From positions 335,501 to 399,500 of the forward strand of contig CAJNDS010001024.1 in assembly GCA_905221605.1 (NCBI GenBank): 64,000 nucleotides of DNA, written 5' to 3'. Below the pieces are notes generated by a model, which saw only the letters and a program-made list of their open reading frames with translations, was not told the DNA's origin and searched no databases. Of the stretch, positions 59,490 through 64,000 are shown in pieces. How positions within the stretch are numbered: the stretch's first letter is position 1; each line of letters opens with the position of its first letter. Both the position numbers and the translations under genes were made by a program. Origin of the DNA: Symbiodinium natans (Eukaryota; Sar; Dinophyceae; Suessiales; Symbiodiniaceae).

Positions 59490-60180
59490 CATTTTCCGAC
59501 TCTCGCACGCTCGGCCAATCCGGGCAGCCCGGTCGGTTCAGCGAGACGTCTCTGCAGTACACGGGAAGGGGTGAACATGAATACTTCGACCGCTGATGGC
59601 TTACAACGTTCATGCGGTTGGGAACTTAACGCGTACGACTGTGCGCCCCATGTAACGGTTTGTGGAATCTTTGGGTGAGCAAAATTGACCAAGTCTGAAC
59701 CCAACACCTTCTCTCCTTCTATGTGACAACCTTGAAGGTGGCCCAAGCTTCTGGAATCTCTGCCCTGCCTGGGGCTGCCATGGCAAACAAAGCTGTGTCC
59801 CGCATTGTCGGCTACGGCTTCCTTTTTGGACTAACGAGGCTTAGAAGGGAACCTAAACCCGCAAAAGGGAATAAGTGCATTTGCGTGTCAGGAGACTCTG
59901 GGGTGATGGCTGGTCTGCGTCAGTGGCGCCGGATCGCAGTGCTCGGTGTCGGGGAGTGGCGAAGCAACGCAGAAACGCTACGCCTGGTCGTTCCTGATTT
60001 TCTGGCGTTCGTGCACCACTTGGAGGCTGGGCTAGCTAGATACCTTGCACCATCAGGCTGCATGATGGCTGGTGAGGTCTAACCGTCGGGCACCTTGAGC
60101 AAGAGTGGCGCAGCACGGCATGCAAAGAGCTTGATCAACATGGTCCCCACCATACCCTTCAACACTTTTCAATAGGCAGA
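59490..60180. other. Stretch without a supported gene
   Basis: Open frames of about 120 codons exist on + (59723-60082) but lack motifs and oppose the common direction. Upstream exons of the 57.9-59.5 kb gene may be hidden here. Confidence 0.35.
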
Positions 60181-60189
60181 TGTATTGTG

Positions 60190-60390
60190 TCTATATATAT
60201 ATATGTATGTGTATATATATATATATATGTACGTACATGTGTATATATATATATGTATATATATATGTATAGAAAATGAGACTCGGTTGATTGATAGATA
60301 GATAGATAGATAAACTAGATTAGTAGATTAAATATATACATATAAATATATATTTATTTATTTATGTATATATATATATATATATTATGC
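60190..60390. repeat. TATA / GATA compound microsatellite
   Basis: TATATATG units, a run of five GATA and then TATTTATT/TATATA units. Non-coding. Confidence 0.95.
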
Positions 60391-60548
60391 ATGTTCCTAT
60401 AAGAGCTGAACCAGGGCCCGGGCGCTAGCTCCACTCGCATCTCGGCAGCCTCAGCCACACAGAAATGCAGCGAAACGCACGTCTGATTCCGAAACCCACT
60501 TGCATCATCCCAACAGATGACTCCCCCCGTCAACGCGAAGTCGAAGTA

Positions 60549-60623
60549 CTAAGCCCCAATGACCCCAATGCCGATGCTGGCCTCATCCTCGCTGTAGCCC
60601 AAATCGATCAGCTGCAGTTTCTC
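60549..60623 (-). CDS. Small C-terminal exon of an unresolved gene
   Basis: Starts at GAAAG|GAG and encodes EKLQLIDLGYSEDEASIGIG followed by VIGA and a TAG. Reads like a genuine C-terminus; upstream exons were not found before the AT-rich block. It is the last host-like coding sequence before the virus-like segment. Confidence 0.45.
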   Translation of the reverse strand, partial: EKLQLIDLGYSEDEASIGIGVIGA

Positions 60624-60783
60624 CTTTCGATCTCAGAAGCAAGCCATTTGGGTATGTCCCCAAATACCCCGAATATCCTTATTCTGGGATCCCCCGGGGA
60701 GACGTCCCAATCTTGAGGCAACGCCTTGTCGGGGCTCCTCTGCGCTGAGCATGAGCTTGACGGAAGAGCGCCCTGCGCGCACT

Positions 60784-60841
60784 TGGGGGTTTACGAAAGG
60801 TACCCCCCCAAAAAATCCCAAAATCTTTTCGGAAACCCCCA
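60784..60841. repeat. 58-bp foldback element, same family as 16.2 kb
   Basis: TGGGGGTTTACGAAA on the left and CTTTTCGGAAACCCCCA on the right are inverted repeats around a C/A-rich loop. The arms match the element at 16183-16284. Confidence 0.65.
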
Positions 60842-60859
60842 CTTCTCAACATCTGCATG

Positions 60860-61120
60860 AGGGGGGGGGGGCGATAGCAGGCATAGGCTAACCCCACACC
60901 TCACATCCTATACCCCCCCTACACTTTCACCTCATTTCTCAACCCGCCGAAGATTTCAACCCTTAAATCCCGCAAAACACAAAGCACCTCCCAAAACCAA
61001 CACAACAATCCCGAAAACAAAGCAACCCACCAAGTCCAAACAACAGTCCAAAACACAATCCAAAACCCAAAGCGCCTAAACAAATCCTACCCTCAACCAT
61101 AAAATAACCTATATCCTAAC
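60860..61120. other. C/A-biased junction segment flanked by a 13-bp inverted repeat
   Basis: ACCCCACACCTCA at 60891-60903 is repeated in inverse at 61122-61134 (TGAGGTGTGGGGT). The 220 bp between them are almost free of G on the + strand. This marks the change from host-like to AT-rich DNA. Confidence 0.6.
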
Positions 61121-61235
61121 ATGAGGTGTGGGGTAAGACTCTGATAGAAAAAACCCAAAAGATTATAACCCTGAACTGGGAACTGCCACAACATAGGATT
61201 TTACTAAAACTTTCTTTGTGAAATGCTATTTACGC

Positions 61236-61475
61236 TTATCCGTTCATTATAGTATAAAGTTTTGCGATTCCTTTTGGTTCTTTGTTTTCTTTGTCTCTCT
61301 CCTCCTCACGTCTCATAATGTCTAATGTTCTTTGATCTGTAATTTCAACAACCATTTTCCCATTTCTTACATAAGTCATAACAGTACATCTGTCCTCAAT
61401 GTATTGTACCTCGGTTAAAGCGTTCATAACTTCATCTTTGATTAAGTTTAAATATTCGTTAATTTTCTTCAACAT
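61236..61475 (-). CDS. Hypothetical viral-type ORF, 79 aa
   Basis: Complete ATG-to-TAA frame rich in Lys, Glu and Ile (MLKKINEYLNLIKDEVMNAL at the start, RREEERDKENKEPKG near the end). Helical and charged; no known domain. Codon use is AT-rich like its neighbours and unlike the host exons. Confidence 0.6.
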   Translation of the reverse strand: MLKKINEYLNLIKDEVMNALTEVQYIEDRCTVMTYVRNGKMVVEITDQRTLDIMRREEERDKENKEPKGIAKLYTIMNG

Positions 61476-61588
61476 TGCTGTGTCTTTCTTGTCTTTCGAT
61501 GGGTTAATATCATGGTCGGAAATTATGGTCTAATATATATATATATATAATATTTCTTTAAATGGTTTTTGTAAAATACAGAATTAAT

Positions 61589-61857
61589 TTAATACGCTCT
61601 CTCTTGGTCGTCAAACTTAATCTCATAATATTCTAATGTCTCTTTCTTTGGAAACTTAACGTCCTTGTTGTTTAGTTTATTAACATAAACATTTCTCTTA
61701 TTCTTATAAATATCACTATCTTTATCCATTAGTGTTTTAACTTGTTTAGGTTTCTATTCATGGAGTTTATTTGCTGCTTTTTCAATCAGTTCTAACTTAT
61801 CCAATATCTTTGAAATCTTGTTGCCTTCACTTTAACATCATCATCTACATCACTCAT
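61589..61857 (-). pseudogene. Broken viral-type ORF (frameshift and in-frame stop)
   Basis: ATG at 61857 begins an acidic start (MSDVDDDVKVK). A one-base shift near 61825-61835 is needed to continue into a Lys-rich helical stretch (SKILDKLELIEKAANKLHE), and a TAG at 61754-61756 interrupts that frame before its last 54 codons, which end EYYEIKFDDQERAY at 61589. The continuous coding-like text on both sides of each break argues for decay. Function unknown. Confidence 0.55.
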
Positions 61858-61914
61858 AACTATATAAAAAGTTTTAGATGAAAATTTTTAAAAAGTTTTT
61901 TGAAATGCGTTTTT

Positions 61915-62103
61915 TTAATCATTATAAAGAGTAGATTTTGTCTTGTTTCCATTCATTATGTTAAGGCATCTGCGACGCATCGGCAGCTGCCTCGCGAGGC
62001 ATTCGCGACACAATTTATTGTAATCAACATTTTTTTTTAGACTTTTAAACATTTTTATATCTCTGCATAACTTACACTTAGGACAGAATTTTATATCATT
62101 CAT
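61915..62103 (-). CDS. Small zinc-ribbon-like protein, 62 aa
   Basis: The N-terminus FCPKCKLCRDIKMF followed 14 residues later by LCREC gives two Cys pairs spaced as in small zinc-binding proteins of large DNA viruses. The C-terminal third (from LARQLPMRRRC) is encoded largely by a GC-rich insert at 61974-62010, so the native protein probably had another end. Confidence 0.5.
   Translation of the reverse strand: MNDIKFCPKCKLCRDIKMFKSLKKNVDYNKLCRECLARQLPMRRRCLNIMNGNKTKSTLYND
61974..62010 (-). repeat. 37-bp GC-rich palindromic mini-element, copy 1
   Basis: Centred on the perfect 12-bp palindrome GCCTCGCGAGGC, in otherwise AT-rich DNA. Its minus strand (TGTCGCGAATGCCTCGCGAG onward) matches copy 2 at about 28 of 37 positions. 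It lies inside the zinc-ribbon ORF and keeps it open. Confidence 0.6.
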
Positions 62104-62289
62104 TTCACATTCACAATATGTCGTATTGCTTATATCAAACGATACGATGATTTATCAACATATATACACATTTTATTTATTATCTAATATAGATTATAAA
62201 TAAAAGCACACTTCCAAACAAATTACACACTTGCTTATGAAGTGCGATTGAATGTATCGCAGTACTTATCCCTTCCTGCGTTCATTCAA

Positions 62290-62418
62290 TCAATGCGTGG
62301 GCACGCGCACTGATTTTTTCCAGACGGGGGGCGATTGTTCCTGTTCCTGTTGGGTTTCAAATAAACCCAAGAGCAAAAGAAACTCAGTTTCTTTTCCTGT
62401 TTCACAAAGACTGTACAT
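62290..62418 (-). CDS. Possible small ORF, 42 aa
   Basis: ATG at 62418 to TGA at 62290, Glu/Gln-rich (ETQQEQEQSPPVWKK). Overlaps a 70-codon frame on the other strand, so which strand is coding, if either, is unclear. The 62283-62335 stretch is locally GC-rich, like the two mini-elements. Confidence 0.25.
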   Translation of the reverse strand: MYSLCETGKETEFLLLLGLFETQQEQEQSPPVWKKSVRVPTH

Positions 62419-62453
62419 CTGTCATTTTTTATCTATAAAAGAATTCTTAAATA

Positions 62454-62693
62454 TTAATCCATAATATTCAAATTTTGCTTTAAATTATTAACGTATTTAT
62501 CAATCCTTTCAACATCTTCTTCAATTTTATCAAGTCTTTCCTCACATTCTTCGGGTGTTATTTTCCTATTTTCACTCCATCCCGTGCTGCAAAATTTGTG
62601 GCATGGCATCTGTTTTAAATATTCCATCGTCAGGCGATACATTCCTGCCTGTATCAAACTTAATACTACTCCTATCTTCAATAACATTAACAA
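62454..62693 (-). CDS. Small protein with N-terminal hydrophobic segment and coiled coil, 79 aa
   Basis: Starts MLMLLKIGVVLSLIQAGMY (membrane anchor or signal-like) and ends in a charged helix (ECEERLDKIEEDVERIDKYV) with heptad-like spacing. No family assigned. Same AT-rich codon use as its neighbours. Confidence 0.5.
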   Translation of the reverse strand: MLMLLKIGVVLSLIQAGMYRLTMEYLKQMPCHKFCSTGWSENRKITPEECEERLDKIEEDVERIDKYVNNLKQNLNIMD

Positions 62694-62815
62694 CTACTTT
62701 AAATAGTTGTTATACTTTCCTTTTGAAATGTATTTCTCTTACACCTACAGAATAAACAATTAATACCATCTTTCATTAACATGTATCCCTTCATCTTTTG
62801 TATCTTCCATTTATA

Positions 62816-62995
62816 CTATTTAGATTTGTTAACATTTTTACAATAATAACAAACTGCTTTCAAGAATTCTAACAAACTATGACAACACATTCTATATCTT
62901 GGTGTTTTGACTATTTCATCTAATTTCTCTATCTCATTTATAGCTTCTATATATTTGTCGCAAGTGCCTCGCGAGGTCTTCTCCGAAGCGTCCAT
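62816..62995 (-). CDS. Hypothetical viral-type ORF, 59 aa
   Basis: Complete frame beginning MDASEKTSRGTCDKYIEAIN and ending with a Cys-containing stretch (CCHSLLEFLKAVCYYCKNVN). The first 13 codons lie in GC-rich mini-element copy 2, so this start was probably contributed by the insert. It is divergently oriented to the ATPase gene, with a 38-bp gap. Confidence 0.5.
   Translation of the reverse strand: MDASEKTSRGTCDKYIEAINEIEKLDEIVKTPRYRMCCHSLLEFLKAVCYYCKNVNKSK
62956..62992 (+). repeat. 37-bp GC-rich palindromic mini-element, copy 2
   Basis: TGTCGCAAGTGCCTCGCGAG onward, ending CCGAAGCGTC. Inverted relative to copy 1. It overlaps the 5' end of the 59-aa ORF. Confidence 0.6.
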
Positions 62996-63033
62996 ATATT
63001 AATAACGATATAATTTTCTATGCATTATTAATA

Positions 63034-63799
63034 ATGCCTAATATTCCAGAAATAAAACCAATAAATATTCCTGAATACAAGTATAAACAAAGTTAATATG
63101 GCATGGTGCCGTCTCTGCCGTTTCGTTCAATAGTTGTTGCCAGTTCTACGGGCGGTAAAACAGTACTAATTCAAAACCTTTTATTAAATATCTATCGTGG
63201 ATCATTCGAAAGATTTTATATTTTTAGTCCCAGTGTCAATTCAGACCCTGCTTTTTATGAAGTTAAATATCAAAAAGAAGTAATGAATGTGGATGACACA
63301 AAAGAAGATTTGTATTTCGAGGGATTTAATCCATCGGATCTACAAAAAATATTAGATCGTCAAAAGAAAGTTATTGAATATCAAAAGAAGAATAAACAAA
63401 AGCAGTTGTTCAGTATTTGTATTGTAATAGATGACCACAGCGACGATCCTAAATTGATTAGATATTCTAATATGTTGCATGGATTATTTACAAGAGGACG
63501 ACATCAAGCGATTAGTTGTATTTTAAGTCTTCAAAAGTATTCATCTACTGCCCCAATATTTAGATGAAATGCGTCATCGATGTATATTTTTAGGTCAAAA
63601 AATATGGCAGAAGTTCAAGCATTCATCGACGAAAATAGCGCCTTAGTTGATAAAAAAACAATTATACGAAATGTACCAAAAAGCGGCTCATTATGCTCCT
63701 TATTCATTCTTTTATATAAATATGAATAGTAAAGATATTAATAAAATGTTTTATATTAATTTTCAACATGTATTTAGTATTGATGAAGGCGATGATTAA
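63034..63799 (+). pseudogene. A32-like (FtsK/HerA-type) DNA-packaging ATPase, broken
   Basis: About 250 codons, the usual length of the family, which pumps viral DNA into capsids. A Walker A-like ASSTGGKT (first Gly is Ala), Walker B IVIDDHSDD and the family's TRGRH...ISCILSLQK motif are clear. Three breaks are visible: a TAA at 63094-63096, 20 codons after the ATG at 63034; a TGA at 63565-63567; and a frameshift in an A7 run at 63652-63658, after which coding text continues (AHYAPYSFFYINMNSKDIN) to the stop at 63797-63799. The longest intact piece starts at 63103. The gene is probably inactive, unless the stops are read through or are sequence errors. Confidence 0.75.
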
Positions 63800-63826
63800 T
63801 AATATATTTATTAATATTATTAATCA

Positions 63827-64000
63827 TCAAAATAAAGAAAAACTACATAGATTACACGGCATACCTTTGCCACTGTTGCTACATTTATTTTTGTTTTTCA
63901 ACTGTTCTATTTCATCTTCTAATTTTTGAATTTTATCTGTTAAATCTTGAATTGTATTAAATGTAATTAAGTCTCCCTTTATCTTTTGTAGTTGCTCGTC
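63827..64000 (-). CDS. Coiled-coil protein, C-terminal part only
   Basis: Open from the right edge to a TGA at 63827-63829, 57 residues. Reads as a coiled coil (LTDKIQKLEDEIEQLKNKNK) followed by a Cys-containing tail (MPCNLCSFSLF). Convergent with the ATPase gene, 27 bp apart. Start lies outside the window. Confidence 0.55.
   Translation of the reverse strand, partial: DEQLQKIKGDLITFNTIQDLTDKIQKLEDEIEQLKNKNKCSNSGKGMPCNLCSFSLF

Larger units (their letters stand above)
61122..64000. mobile_element. AT-rich endogenous virus-like segment, right end outside window
   Basis: From here on base composition, gene density and gene style change: strongly AT-rich DNA, intronless small ORFs with short gaps, and an A32-like packaging ATPase. 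This set is typical of Polinton-like viruses, virophages or larger DNA viruses of protists integrated in host genomes. At least two genes are broken, as in an old insert. No integrase, DNA polymerase or capsid gene is visible in the 2.9 kb shown, so the exact group cannot be set. A misjoined viral contig is the main alternative. Confidence 0.7.

Noticed and set aside
63034-63799. In-frame TAA/TGA in the ATPase as evidence of an alternative genetic code
   Set aside because: The gene also has a homopolymer frameshift, and other ORFs in the segment use TAA, TGA and TAG as normal stops.

Overview
The window looks like nuclear DNA of a dinoflagellate, most likely a Symbiodiniaceae-type alga, with a block of virus-like DNA at its right end. 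Four things point to a dinoflagellate: (1) (TTTAGGG)n arrays and many degenerate CCCTAAA tracts scattered through non-coding DNA; (2) small exons separated by short introns whose donors are GC or GA as often as GT, with acceptors of the form AG|G; (3) every gene I can support up to 60.6 kb lies on the minus strand; (4) N-terminal helical/DUF4116-like repeats fused to a kinase. There are no bacterial operons, Shine-Dalgarno sites, tRNA or rRNA genes that I can see.

Layout. 0-1.5 kb: 5' part of an intronless gene for a CDK-like kinase with a HEAT/DUF4116-like N-terminus; its DFG aspartate is replaced by glycine. 4.2-5.0 kb: exons of an unassigned gene. 5.2-6.5 kb: microsatellite and interstitial telomeric arrays. 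8.5-9.4 kb: coding exons, one resembling the TMEM184/Ost-alpha transporter family. 12.8-15.3 kb: a multi-pass membrane protein. 24.5-26.1 kb: microexons of a WW-domain protein. Between these lie long stretches of low-complexity or unreadable DNA.

The centre (28.9-48.9 kb) holds two tandem genes, called A (28.9-35.4 kb) and B (39.0-48.9 kb) here. Both encode a probable secreted alpha-amylase (GH13) preceded by ricin-B-type lectin repeats, a Thr-rich linker and further beta-trefoil-like and Cys-rich modules. Aligning the two by eye lets most exon ends be placed to the base. The paralogues disagree at about 15 intron positions: B has about 11 introns that A lacks, and A has 4 that B lacks. At most B-only introns the dinucleotide after the donor cut equals the one after the acceptor cut, as expected if an insertion duplicated its target. 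This is the most interesting signal in the window.

50.0-54.95 kb: unassigned genes, one carrying a 1.64-kb near-identical tandem duplication. 55.0-60.6 kb: further minus-strand exons, including a Lys/Glu-rich C-terminus. From about 61.1 kb to the end the DNA becomes strongly AT-rich, with compact small ORFs and a broken A32-like DNA-packaging ATPase gene. I read this as an endogenous viral element of the Polinton-like/large-DNA-virus kind. Two inverted 37-bp GC-rich palindromic inserts sit inside its ORFs. All product calls rest on reading motifs in the translated sequence; no database search was possible.
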